A stretch of 64,000 nt of DNA, taken from contig OX463813.1 in assembly GCA_949825045.1 (NCBI GenBank), positions 25,092,001 to 25,156,000 on the forward strand, given 5' to 3'. Under the pieces are notes generated by a model. It was not told the origin of the DNA. It made no database searches and saw only the letters and a list, made by a program, of their open reading frames with translations. Positions within the stretch are counted from its first letter, which is position 1, and each line of letters starts with the position of its first letter. The position numbers and the translations under genes were made by a program. The stretch comes from Argyresthia goedartella (lineage: Eukaryota > Arthropoda > Insecta > Lepidoptera > Argyresthiidae). This document shows, one piece after another, positions 47,779-57,936 of the stretch.

Positions 47779-47854
47779 CTGCGGGGAGAGGTAGGCAATT
47801 AATATAACAACACAGAACATTGAATATTATATAATAATAACATGTACACAGCTA

Positions 47855-47975
47855 CCAGGCCCCGTAAAGTTTCTTGGGCTCTACGCGAACTGAAAACTCT
47901 CTTTATCGCATAGGGTAATGTGGGAGAGAGAAGCGGCAGCTCGCTCAGAACCAAAGAAACTTGGCGCGAACTGTA
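47855..47975. mobile_element. Small inverted-repeat element (AGTTTCTTGG ends)
   Basis: AGTTTCTTGGGCTCTACGCG on the left and CAAAGAAACTTGGCGCGAAC on the right, with CTCTCTTTATCGCATAGGG and GGCAGCTCGCTCAGAACC inside; see the 12200 copy. Confidence 0.55.
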
Positions 47976-48035
47976 TAAAAAAACTAATTGAGGTAGTGAA
48001 TCGACGAATCGGTGAATCGATGAATCGTTGAATCC

Positions 48036-48150
48036 GTGCGGGAGGGGTGACATTTACTGCTCACCCAGACGTCTCGCGACTAGCCGCGACACGTCGACGC
48101 GAGACTTCAGTGCCGGGTCCGTGTAGCATGTAATGTCACCCCTCCCGCGC
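48036..48150. mobile_element. 115-bp MITE with GCGGGAGGGGTGACATT ends
   Basis: GCGGGAGGGGTGACATT at 48038-48054 is mirrored by AATGTCACCCCTCCCGC at 48132-48148; the centre has GACGCGAGACTTCAGTGCCGG. Fragments at 34655, 35150 and 36510. Confidence 0.8.
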
Positions 48151-48154
48151 ATCC

Positions 48155-48960
48155 ATTTAAATGTAGCTCTTACATAATGTTTTTGCGCTAATTTACATCT
48201 CTGAGGGGAATTAATACATAATCATAATGGTGTTTCTGCCTCCGTAGAGAAAGGGGCAATGACTGAGAAAGGGGGAAACAGAGCGAAGATTATAATGAAG
48301 TAGGCAGTAATCACTTCACATTTTAAAATCGCTTTTGGGCGTCCTGTTTTTATTTTTCATCTCTTTTAGCATACTTATAATCTGATGTAAAAGATTATCT
48401 CGACACCAGTAATTTCGACAAAATTCGCACGCATCAAGCCTCATTCCAGTAGCCTTCTCCATATAATCTCGCGGCCATATTTCACGTTAAAAAGACGTGG
48501 TTATCTGCCATCTATCTGACAGAGTCGCGCCCGGCGCCAACTGCGATGAGAGATAAAGATGGCGAATGTAATTTATGTAATTGATCTAAAATTATCGAGG
48601 CTGCTGTTTGCCGCGCAAAAGTTAATAAAGTAAAAAATGGTATTAAAACACAGTGCAATTCCTTTAGATGAAGATTGCAGAAGAGTTTTCAAATAAAAAC
48701 CAATTGCTTCCAAATAGCTCGCTAGAGGGCGTGACAGAATTTGGTGTATAGAGTTGACATGTGATTTAGTAATGGGAACCCTGCGTTCCGAAATGAAGAG
48801 AATGAGTTAGCGCGAGCTTAGGTGCTTACACTATTCAGACTATAGTACAAATATGAAATGTCACAGACTGAGGTCACAGACCACAATGATATTGTACCCT
48901 GTGGTGACACACCACTTCATTCAACTTTATCTGGCGAGCTATTTTGATAATTAAACTGTC
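48155..48960. other. Intron stretch without recognised feature
   Basis: No exon, no matching repeat. It lies upstream of the first visible Sidestep-like exon, where the signal-peptide exon was looked for and not found. Confidence 0.4.
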
Positions 48961-48971
48961 ATAGATACGTC

Positions 48972-49555
48972 GCAGTTAGATGGTTAAATCAGACACTTAA
49001 CGAATTCTCTAGACCGTTAATTAAATACCGATGTTTAACCAAGTCACTAAAATTCCGTCAGACAAGTGAGTGAACTAAATGTTTAACGAATTGTCTAAAC
49101 GTTCCTAGGCAACAAGACGTACACAATATTTGTATTTTTTGTTGTTTAAGAACAACAAAAAATGCTTAAAACATAAACTTAAGTACACATAAAAATACTA
49201 ATATTGTGTACGTCTTGTTGCCTAGGAACATTTAGACAATTCGTTTATTAGACAATTCGACAATTTAGACATGTTCAACCTAACACGAAGGATAAAGGAG
49301 ACTTCGCTTCGCTCACCCCCTTTACCCTTCACCTAACCTACCGCAATGTTTTGCCCTGTGTGTGTGCAAATCAGCTGTTGTCGTGACGCCATCTTATTTT
49401 CCAACACGCCGGCTTTCGGTTAGACAGATTGTTAAACGTTTTCGACGATGCTTTATTTAAATCAAAACGCTAGTGACTTGGTTAAACGTCGGCATTTAAT
49501 TAACGGTCTAGAGAGATAGTTAGTATCTGATTTAACCAACCAACTGCGACAGATA
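48972..49555. mobile_element. Composite MITE with about 80-bp inverted ends
   Basis: Left arm (48972-49052: GCAGTTAGATGGTTAAATCAG, ACCGTTAATTAAATACCGATG, TTTAACCAAGTCACTA) is mirrored at 49471-49555. Inside are a second inverted pair (49087-49130 and 49199-49245: GTTCCTAGGCAACAAGACG, TACACAATATT) and, at 49272-49360, the hairpin module in reverse (CTTCGCTTCGCTCACCCCC). AACATAAACTTAAGTACAC is shared with 19750-19780. Confidence 0.8.
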
Positions 49556-49744
49556 TTCTAATTGCTTCCGTATTTCAATAAAACAATCAAGTGATTCAGA
49601 ACATTAATGCATGTAAGCGTATCGATATTCGTTTCTGTACAAATAAATTATGATCTCAACTCGAAACGCTGACTCTTTCGATTTATCTAATATTCGTGCC
49701 GTCTGAACATGCGATGAATTTGTCACCGAAACTACCTTAACTTA

Positions 49745-49868
49745 AGTACCGGTGTACAGGAAGGTGTGGTCATATTTTAGGGGGTAATTATGGACATAAT
49801 TTTGAACAAATTTCGCTATGAAACCGATTTGATCAGAACAACTTTATATTTCACTTGTTACTACGGCT
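49745..49868. repeat. Fragment of the CTATGAAACCGATTTGATC family
   Basis: GGTGTGGTCATATTTTAGGGG and CGCTATGAAACCGATTTGATC, half of the 32410 element. Confidence 0.6.
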
Positions 49869-49869
49869 T

Positions 49870-50310
49870 CTTTATTTTATTATTCATAGCTTTTTATTAA
49901 ATTAACTATACAAAACTTGAAGGAGACAGTATCAGGTCTAGTAACTATAACTACATTAAAATGCAATGACATAAATCCTAACTAAACATAAGAAACAAAA
50001 TACATATCTATAAAAATAAACCGCCCCAAGAAACGGCCGCACCCGCCGCACCAAACGTGCCCATTACACTGGCAGCATTACCGCGCTGCACAGCTAGCGA
50101 GATCCTCTGTGACAGGAACAATGCGGAGCGGTGATCAAATCCTCGGTCCTCAAACGACGCCCAATGTCCTTGACGTAGGCCCTACCCTGCGAACCCCACA
50201 CCCCTGTGGTCTCGACGAGCAAAGGAACAAACAGATAACTTCCCATTAGCTGTGCGTATTTAATGCATTTCTTCCGCGCTGCCGGCCGACTCAGCAGCAG
50301 CACCCGGGTT
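49870..50310 (-). pseudogene. LINE ORF2 C-terminal fragment and 3' UTR
   Basis: Minus strand: ARKKCIKYAQLMGSYLFVPL, LVETTGVWGSQGRAYVKDIG, then after a frameshift FLSQRISLAVQRGNAASVMG and a TAG near 50010. K..KY......F.P...ET.G.WG......I..I and Q.RIS.A.QRGNA.S..G is a C-terminal block I know from LINE-encoded reverse transcriptase proteins of arthropods. A 3' UTR of about 140 bases with an AATAAAA element follows. Confidence 0.7.
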
Positions 50311-50329
50311 TACCATAGTTGAGCTGATG

Positions 50330-51260
50330 TGGGATGGTGCGTACGTGCACACACAGGTCGCATCCCACAACCCAAGTAACACAAAACAGCATTATAATAA
50401 ACATATAACAGCAATAGTTCATGCGTCAAGTATTAAATCTATACTCTATATCAGCATTATTTACAAAGCTCTTGTTCGTTTAATTTGGGCCCCAAATTAT
50501 ACAACTTTCAGCCGTAATATGGCTCTAAATTTTACAACGAAATTATATAAGCAGGTAAATAACATTTATTTACTTTAAGCGTTTTCGGTGACTTTAATAC
50601 GTCTTATATACAGTTAAACACATTAAAGCTACAGTTTACTAATCTGTTATAATGTTACTTGTTTTAAAGTAGTTCTTTGTGAGCATGTTTTTTTTTAAAG
50701 TATTTAGTTTCTGCGTGATGGAGTGTTAAACGGTCTTATTCCGTTTAACACTACATCACGTGGTGATAATTAATTAAATTGGGTAAGTACAATTACATTT
50801 ATTGTCTTTTATGATCGTGTAAGTGTAAAATCTAGCTGCGGGTATCAATTTACTGTAAAAATATATAAAGATAGTGTTAAATATTGCACGCCCCCTCTCA
50901 AAAGTTATAAATGATGTTAATAATATTGAAAATTAAAATTTAGTGTCATATCTTAAATAAAAAAGTTAAGCTGTTGGCTTAATTTAAGCAAACAAAGTCA
51001 CTTCATTGTTTATGCCAGCATTAAATGTATCGTACTATGTATTCTTCCTATCCAATATGTGTCATTTTAATATTTTTCTGACATGTAAAAAATGGCGACT
51101 CATGCTATTTCAGACTACGTTTGAAGCCCCTGTGCCTATGACGCCGTAGCTATTAAATGGATTAACCAATTTTGGCGCGGTAGTTCAATAAATCTAGTAA
51201 AAATCACATTATTTAAGTGTTTTATTTCAATTCTTTGACAGTTTCTATAATATTCTTAGT
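50330..51260. other. Intron stretch with one hairpin
   Basis: AT-rich; a 20-bp-arm hairpin at 50714-50760 (CGTGATG.AGTGTTAAACGG, one mismatch, 7-base loop). No exon. Confidence 0.4.
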
Positions 51261-51264
51261 TCTT

Positions 51265-52240
51265 TCTTTCTACGTAATAGTAGTTTATGTGACTGCTACA
51301 TAATGGAGGGCATTAATACGCGGAAGGCATTAATAATATCACTCGAGAGTTTTAATGCCTAACTATATACAGTTACATACACTAGTTTATCTACACAAAT
51401 ATCAAAAGCTCTCTTTAATGTGTTCAGGAACCGCATGTTCGACCGGCATGGTGGCATTGATAATTCCTTTGCATTTGTTTAGCTTGTACAGTAGTACCAA
51501 CTTCACAAACAAAGTAGAGGCGGCACGCAAGCGTTCGAAATTTGAATGTCATAAAATGTAGAAAAATTACACATTATGGTCATAATGTGTAGTTTTTCAG
51601 ATAAGAAATGAGTTTTTACCAAGTAGTTTTACATTATGCTGATCATAACGTGCGGTTTTTGTACGCAGTAAAGAGGGTCTATGATACGTGTGCAGATAAA
51701 GTTAATAATAAATCCCAAAAAATCAGGTTCGATGAACAAAAAATGTTTTTTAAAGCTTTTAATAGTTCCTATACAGTAACTAAATAAACTCGTCTCAATG
51801 ACGGTTTAAAATATTTTCTCTACACACGTATCATAAACCCTCTTTACTGCGTTCAAAAACCGCACGTTACGATCAGCATTATGTTAAACTACTTGGTAAA
51901 AACTCGTTTCGTATCTGGAAAACTACACATAATGGTCATTATGTGTAGTTTTCTACATTTAATGACATTCAAATTTCGAACGCCGACGCCCACCCGCGTG
52001 CTGTCCCTAGTTTGTCTGTGAAGTTGGTACTGACATTCAAATTTCGAACGCCGACGCCCGTCTGCGTGAAGTTGGTACTAAAGAACAAGCTAAACAATTG
52101 CAGAACCACAATGCCGGTCAAACATGCGGTTCCTGAACACATCAAAGAGAGCTTATGATATGTGTGTAGATAAACTAGTGTATGTAACTGTACATAATTA
52201 GGCATTATGCAGCAGTCACATAAACTACTATAAAGCACTT
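51265..52240. mobile_element. Large foldback element
   Basis: About 430 bp on the left (TAGTTTATGTGACTGCTACAT, ACATACACTAGTTTATCTAC, TGTTCAGGAACCGCATGTTCG, GCGTTCGAAATTTGAATGTC, TTTTACCAAGTAGTTTTACAT, GTACGCAGTAAAGAGGGTC) are mirrored on the right around a loop of about 120 bp. The right arm has an extra internal duplication of GCGTTCGAAATTTGAATGTC. No coding region. A single-arm copy is at 56600-57025 and a fragment at 54725-54785. Confidence 0.85.
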
Positions 52241-52544
52241 ACATTAATTACATTTTACTTAGAACCATTGAAATTGTATCCTAGGACAATTATTTCATCA
52301 CACCTTATTACAAGGCACGACTTATCAAAAGACAATGCACAAATAAAGACAGCTACGAAAATAATTAGCGGGAAAGAAATTTAGGGAAATACGCGAGAAA
52401 AACATTAACTAACACAACATAAACAACGCATTACGTCTTTTCCCAAACGGGTTGACCTTTAGGTAATAAAATTATATTGTTTACCGCGCACTCGGTTTAA
52501 TGATAAGTGCAGTGCCAAATCACCGATGTCGATAAATTAATCCA

Positions 52545-52830
52545 AATTCCAAATGTCTTTATTACTAAAGATATTTACATATACTTAGCAATCGTCATTT
52601 CTTGCCACTTCTCTACATTGGACCACTGTGGGAGAAGAAGGGCGTAGAAACTCCCACAGATTGATTTTTAGATCTCTTTTTAAAAATTGCTTATGCTAAA
52701 CTAATACAAAATATAATATTTAGTCATTATCATAATTAATAAGCAGGATTAAATAATTACAAAATTATTAACAGCAAGGTCTGTGTTGAGCCAGATTAAC
52801 TCCATACAGTCCCATCATTTAGGTAATCTT
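52545..52830 (-). mobile_element. LINE 3' end copy
   Basis: AATGTCTTTATTACTAAAGAT, TTAGCAATCGTCATTTCTTGC, GTGGGAGAAGAAGGGCGTAG and AACAGCAAGGTCTGTGTTGAG; collinear with 3534-3800, so the longest copies of this unit. Confidence 0.7.
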
Positions 52831-53129
52831 GAACATTGTAATATCCCTTTTTCGACAAAGTCGCTTTACATGGATTTTAAATTGCTCAAATGGCAATTTC
52901 AAGATCTCCAGAGGTCAATCAATCAATCCAATCCCATCACTACCACAACCATCCCTTGCCCGGTGTCTCAAACTGTAAAGACACACACACAGACCGCGAC
53001 TTATTAAGAGGCGATTCCGGCATAACCGAGAGCTCGTTCCGAGAACGAGGGATAATCGAGGACGCCTCTAAAATCGAATCATTATTTTGTGGCATAATAA
53101 TGAGATGAAATTGACGAGGCCGATCAGAA

Positions 53130-53550
53130 GTACCGCTCAAAAGTGAGTCTATCTCGCGCACGAAAGGTTCCTTACCACCGTACAATGGTAGGAATGGTGT
53201 GGAGAAAATAGTTTGGATTTTACATAGCTAAATGTTGTTTACAAAGTTATTGGTGCGGCTACTTTCACACTCCATGTACGTAACCAGGTGCATTCATAAG
53301 TTTGTATGTGGTATGAAAGAATTGTTGTATGAGAGCCCCCTTAAATATTTATTTTATTCTGTTTTTAATATTTGTTGTTACAGCGGCAACAGAAATACAT
53401 CATCTGTGAAAATTTCATCTGTAACTACCACGGTTCATGAGATACAGCCTTGTGACAGACAGCCGGACGGACGGACGGACGGACGGACGGACAGCGGAGG
53501 CTTAGCAATAGGGTCCCGTTTGGCACCCTTCGGGTAAGGAACCCTAAAAG
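53130..53550. repeat. Dispersed repeat B copy
   Basis: CTATCTCGCGCACGAAAGGTTC ... GAGAGCCCCCTTAAATATTT ... ATACATCATCTGTGAAAATTTC ... a GGAC run of six units ... AAGGAACCCTAAAAG. Confidence 0.75.
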
Positions 53551-53554
53551 AAGA

Positions 53555-55730
53555 ACCTGTTTTTTTCGGCGGGATTTGCTTTGTGGGAATTTTGGAGGTT
53601 ATGTTTAGGACTTGATTTCTTTTTTGATGTAGGTTGAATAGGCGCCATTTTAATGTGTGAAGGCTTTTGTTAAAGTGTTGAATGTATTATATATGTATAC
53701 GTGTCAAACGGCTTTATTTATTATTTGAGACCGCTCTATTCTTGTGTTAAATGGGACTTTATCTTTGTTACTTCTCATATTCCAATTCTACACGATGTGT
53801 TTAATGTGTGATTGAATGATTCAATATTGTATCAAATAAAAATCATTCTCACAAATGCATTTCTACTAAAACATTAGTATGTAGAATAGACTAGAATGTA
53901 AGTTTATTCGCTGTATCAGCACATACTCACACTATAAACTAGTTATAATAACAAAGTGGGCGTCAGGTCTAGTGTGGCCGTGTTGCCGTGTGCGCATGCC
54001 GCGACAGCAAAACGGCCCAGATTCTGCGTAATGCCCCCACCGAGAGACACAGGCCTTTCACGAGCCAGCAGGTACGACTCAATCTTACTCGAGTTGTAGT
54101 TAATGCTTACTTAGTAAATAATTGTTATTTTAATATGCTTAGGATAGGTTAGGGGTAGATAGATACCCATGTATTACACACATAAAATAACATAGCGTCA
54201 CGCCTTTCCCCGTACGGGGTGGAAAAGGCATAAGTATGCCCACGTTGTGTTATTCCAGTCGCTTTGACGAGTTTTAGGTTTTTTACCTTCCTACACAATT
54301 AATAAATGCCTGGACATACCCGGCCGGCCATTCACCAGTTAATTAAGCGAAAACCTTCCCACGTGCACAAAAGAACAAAAAAAAAATCTAACATGCCCTT
54401 TAAAAAATCCTCAACAAGAGGCCCTTAATTTTGCAACCATGAACAATAGAGAAATTATACATACTATAATAACTAAATAAACATTTTCAAAGACGTATTA
54501 CGGTGTAATTTACGGCTTGGGTTAGCTCCCTGAGCCCGGGGATGAATATATTATTTCTTGGGTGTAAAGAAAAGACGTTTTTATGTTCTGTGCCTCAGGC
54601 GACGCGACGAGGTTCTTGATCCTACTGAAAGTCAAAGACACGAAGGCTGTGCTTAAACCATGTGATTTAGCAATTGGCCACTAAATGAAAGTTTCGTTTA
54701 ACAGGGGATTAATACATTTTATAACCACATATCATATGCCCTCTTTATTGCGTTCAAAAACCGCAAATTACGACCAGCGTAAAGATAAACAGTTTTGTTA
54801 GAATAGAAAACATTTATTATATGTGAAAATGTCATTATTGTTTCATAATAATATCGAATTCGATGTTCTTATTACATTGAAATTTCGAAGATCTCTGAAA
54901 AACCCAGCAATTTGATTTGACCTCAATTCTAATATCAGTAGAGATGACGTTATATTCGAAATTAAATGTCAATGCCGCAATGAGAAGACTCAATAACCTC
55001 CTAGACATTACTCACAACACATTTAAACTATGGTTTATGAGATGATAATTGTCGGGTTTTGACACAGAGTAAGTAAGTAAAGTAAAGAGTTTCATCCAAG
55101 GGTTGTAACTTTCGAGTCTTTGACTATTAAGGCGTTTGTAATATTGATTGTGCGAGTGACACATATGTAATTTGTAGGTCTACACTACAAAATGTGACTT
55201 CAGTACCAGTAACCTTTGTTCTACTTTAAGCTAATTAGTATTGTGATGAATATGCAGCAACGTATATGTTCTTCTAGATGTGCCGATAAACCGAGAAATA
55301 ATAATAGTATTGTGCCTGCAAAGGTATTTCAATATTGCCCACTTGAAAACAAGATACGGTACGGTACAAGATCATTTACGGAAAGATATTTATCAAAGTT
55401 GAGCTTATCTGGATAAGGCTCTCCTTGAGTTGCTTAGGATTTAGCTAGCAACAGATTTTCGTAGCATTTCACGCAAGCGCAGTCCAACGCTTCGATTTGC
55501 CACTAAGTGTGACGTCATTTTGCTACGACAGACAACGCGACAAGCAAAGCATTCTATGCTAGTGTAACCTATAGTTGCAGTTCACCTTTCAAACCAACCA
55601 AAATCTACATCAAAATCGGTGCATCCGTAAGGTCTATCAGAACCTATCTTCATGAATACATAAGTTATACCACAAAACAAACAGCCTCGCGCCTTTTTAA
55701 ACTCCGACGAAAAATAATGTGTTATAAGTT
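53555..55730. other. Stretch with scattered repeat fragments
   Basis: 54025-54105 is repeat A (AATGCCCCCACCGAGAGACAC), 54185-54265 repeat H (ATAGCGTCACGCCTTTCCCC), 54725-54785 a foldback fragment (GCCCTCTTTATTGCGTTC). Otherwise AT-rich with no exon recognised. Confidence 0.45.
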
Positions 55731-55734
55731 TGAA

Positions 55735-55945
55735 TCGTCTGTCCGTGTGTATGTCTGTCTTTCCGTGGCACTCTAGCGCTCAAACGGGTGGACGGATTTT
55801 ATTGCGGTTTTTTTCAACTTGGTAGTAAACTTTCCTGCGATGATTTTTGGGGTTCCGACCCGAAGGGTGCCAAACGGGGGCCTCCGCTGTCCGTCCGTCC
55901 GTCCGTCTGTCACCAGGCTGTATCTCACTCCGCGATTGGAATTCA
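55735..55945. repeat. Repeat fragments (GTGGCA.CTAGCG.TCAAACGGGTGGAC and B)
   Basis: TCTAGCGCTCAAACGGGTGG recurs at 62490-62520 (CCTAGCGGTCAAACGGGTGG); it is followed by a truncated repeat B piece with a GTCC run and CACCAGGCTGTATCTCACTCC. Confidence 0.6.
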
Positions 55946-55949
55946 CAAG

Positions 55950-56590
55950 TTAAGAACATCAACAACAAGTTTGACAAAAACTGTAAACTGCAAATGATAG
56001 TTCTTCAAACAAATTACGACCGTCAATAAATCTCAATAATCCACTGACCATAATCCTCAGGATTTTGGTAATTCTAGGATTATACTCTCTGGATAGTCGG
56101 CCCATAACTAGAGCGGAATGTGCCAATTAAGTACAGTGAGCGGTGCATCAAGCTGAAATTTTTGTTTCATTTTAAATAATGCTTAATATCATTTATTTTT
56201 ATACGTTTATTTGATAATGACTATTTGTGTTGTGTTTGTCTTTTAATAAGCTAACCTTGCAGAATTTCAGTCATGCATGTAAGTATTAGCATATAATAGT
56301 AGTAGTAGTTAGTATATTAGATGTATTTAGTATATTATTTTGATAATTACATAATTTATTTTATTTATTATTAATTTTATTTGTAAGTACTCATTGATTC
56401 CGTTATAGTCTTGCACACATAGATCTACCCCTGCTCAGCAAACAACCTTTTACTTTCATCTTAGCCTGGTTTGCTGGAAGATATCTCTTATTAGAGATAA
56501 CCTTGTCTTTGTCACTATTTTCATGTAACTCTTGTTTCTTATATGATTTGTGTGCAATATAGAAATATGATTTATGAACAACTTTCAATG
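55950..56590. other. Stretch without recognised feature
   Basis: AT-rich. GAAGATATCTCTTATTAGAGATAA at about 56478 resembles 37888-37912, a small shared inverted word. No exon. Confidence 0.4.
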
Positions 56591-56599
56591 TGGCAATGG

Positions 56600-57025
56600 T
56601 TAATAGTAGTTTATGTGACTGATACATAATGGAGGGCATTAAAACTCGAGATTGGACTTATGAAACGAGCCGAAGGCGAGTACAGTTCATATTATGTACA
56701 GTTACATACACTAGTTTATCTACACACATATCATAAGCTCTCTTTGATGTGTTCAGGAACCGCATGTTTGACCGGCATTGTGGCATTGCGTTTTTTAGCT
56801 TGTTCTGTAGTACCAACTTCACAGACAAAGTAGGGGCGGCATGCAGGCGGGCGTCGGCGTTCGAAATTTGAATGTCATAATATGTAGAAAATTTACACAT
56901 TATGGTCATAATGTTCAATATTCAGATAAGAAATGAGTTTTTACAAAGTATTTTTACATTGTGCTGATCGTAACGTGCGGTTTTTGGACGCAGTAAAGAG
57001 GGTTTATGATACGTGTGTAGATAAA
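56600..57025. mobile_element. Single arm of the foldback family
   Basis: TAGTTTATGTGACTGATACAT, ACATACACTAGTTTATCTAC, TGTTCAGGAACCGCATGTTTG, GCGTTCGAAATTTGAATGTC, GACGCAGTAAAGAGGGTTTA in the same order as the left arm of 51265-52240. Confidence 0.8.
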
Positions 57026-57049
57026 ACCATTTAAAGCCCCTTTAGTGCA

Positions 57050-57540
57050 TGGGCCCAATCAGCTGATTGACTGGTTATTAATTATTATGGTAGTCTCTGC
57101 TGTAGGTCCCGGCTACTATCGCGTCTTTTGACGATGTTTGTGGTGTTGTGGTCTAGGATGTGCTTCCCAAGCGAGAGTCCCGGGTTCGAATCCCGGCTGG
57201 GGTGGAACAAAGGAAATCGCCAGGTCTTTGATATTTACATGTTTGTCATTTCTCTGTTTCTGGTTCTCACGACACAGTATAATCCTAGTGTGGAGCCAAA
57301 AGCAATGTAAGTATCTGTATGTAAATGTTATATTAGTTTTGTTATATTTCTTGGTAATAGTAATTATAACGCTATAGCAGAGGCGCTAATAGGGCAGCTT
57401 TAAAACTTCTGAAAGTCAGTTTGGCCACCAGCACGACACTTCTCGACCAATCCGCACTGAGACAGCGTGGTGGAGTATCTCACTCGTATCCGGATAAAGG
57501 CCTTTTCCCCTCGGTGGGGATATTACTTATCTTTTTCATT
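57050..57540. mobile_element. Repeat A copy split by another SINE
   Basis: The 5' part (GTCTCTGCTGTAGGTCCCGG, CTACTATCGCGTC) ends near 57130 and the rest resumes at about 57370 (CCGCACTGAGACAGCGTGGTG, CGTATCCGGATAAAGGCC, CCCTCGGTGGGGATATTA). Between them sits the family D SINE. Confidence 0.65.
57131..57365 (+). mobile_element. tRNA-derived SINE, family D
   Basis: Head with a polymerase III B box and a T-arm fold: CCGGG TTCGAAT CCCGG at about 57180-57197; an A-box-like TGTGGTCTAGG lies upstream. The 5' acceptor strand does not pair with the 3' side, and the anticodon arm is poor, so it is not a working tRNA. The body has the family D core (TTTCTGGTTCTCACGACACAG, CTAGTGTGGAGCCAAAAGCAA). Confidence 0.75.
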
Positions 57541-57728
57541 ATTAGTTATTATTGGTCCCAAGGCCACATTAAATGGTTATTTTAATTATTATGGTAGACC
57601 CAAATATATATTTCGATTGCAACCAAAAGCTCGATAGTTCGAATTTTCGTCAGCTAGTTAAAGCATCCTAAGCAAAGTTTTTATTTAATTTGATTTTATT
57701 TAAATAATTAAAAAAAAATATTGATTTT

Positions 57729-57896
57729 TGTTGGAGGTTTCATTGTAGCCTCCTTGCTTTAATCCTGGCCAACTTCGTAGTGTTATGACTTAACTGTCAT
57801 AGTGACTCTTGTGATTGTCGTATTCTTCATCCTATGTGCTGAATAAACTCTGGGTTATATTTTTACAAATATGTGGTTTAATTATCAAATACATTA
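57729..57896 (+). repeat. 5' LTR of the Copia element
   Basis: 168 bp. Contains CTGAATAAACTCTGGG with an AATAAA polyadenylation signal. Presumed U3-R-U5 promoter; no clear TATA box. Confidence 0.93.
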
Positions 57897-57936
57897 GGTT
57901 ATGGTTCCGCAGAAATAGTATAACGTTCTAATAAAT

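Noticed and set aside
45214..45510. 98-codon minus-strand ORF
   Set aside because: No recognisable domain, no splice context and lies beside LINE debris; kept only as a note in the intron entry.
47612..47794. Plus-strand ORF over the GC-rich block at 47.7 kb
   Set aside because: Antisense shadow of the Ig1 exon, which has splice sites and family motifs on the minus strand.
53940..54020. Candidate signal-peptide exon for the Sidestep-like gene
   Set aside because: The minus-strand ATG here is followed by a polar, Arg/His-rich sequence without a hydrophobic core; no donor of the right phase.
57150..57215. Possible tRNA gene (B box and T arm)
   Set aside because: Acceptor strands do not pair and the anticodon arm is poor; the body matches a dispersed SINE family.
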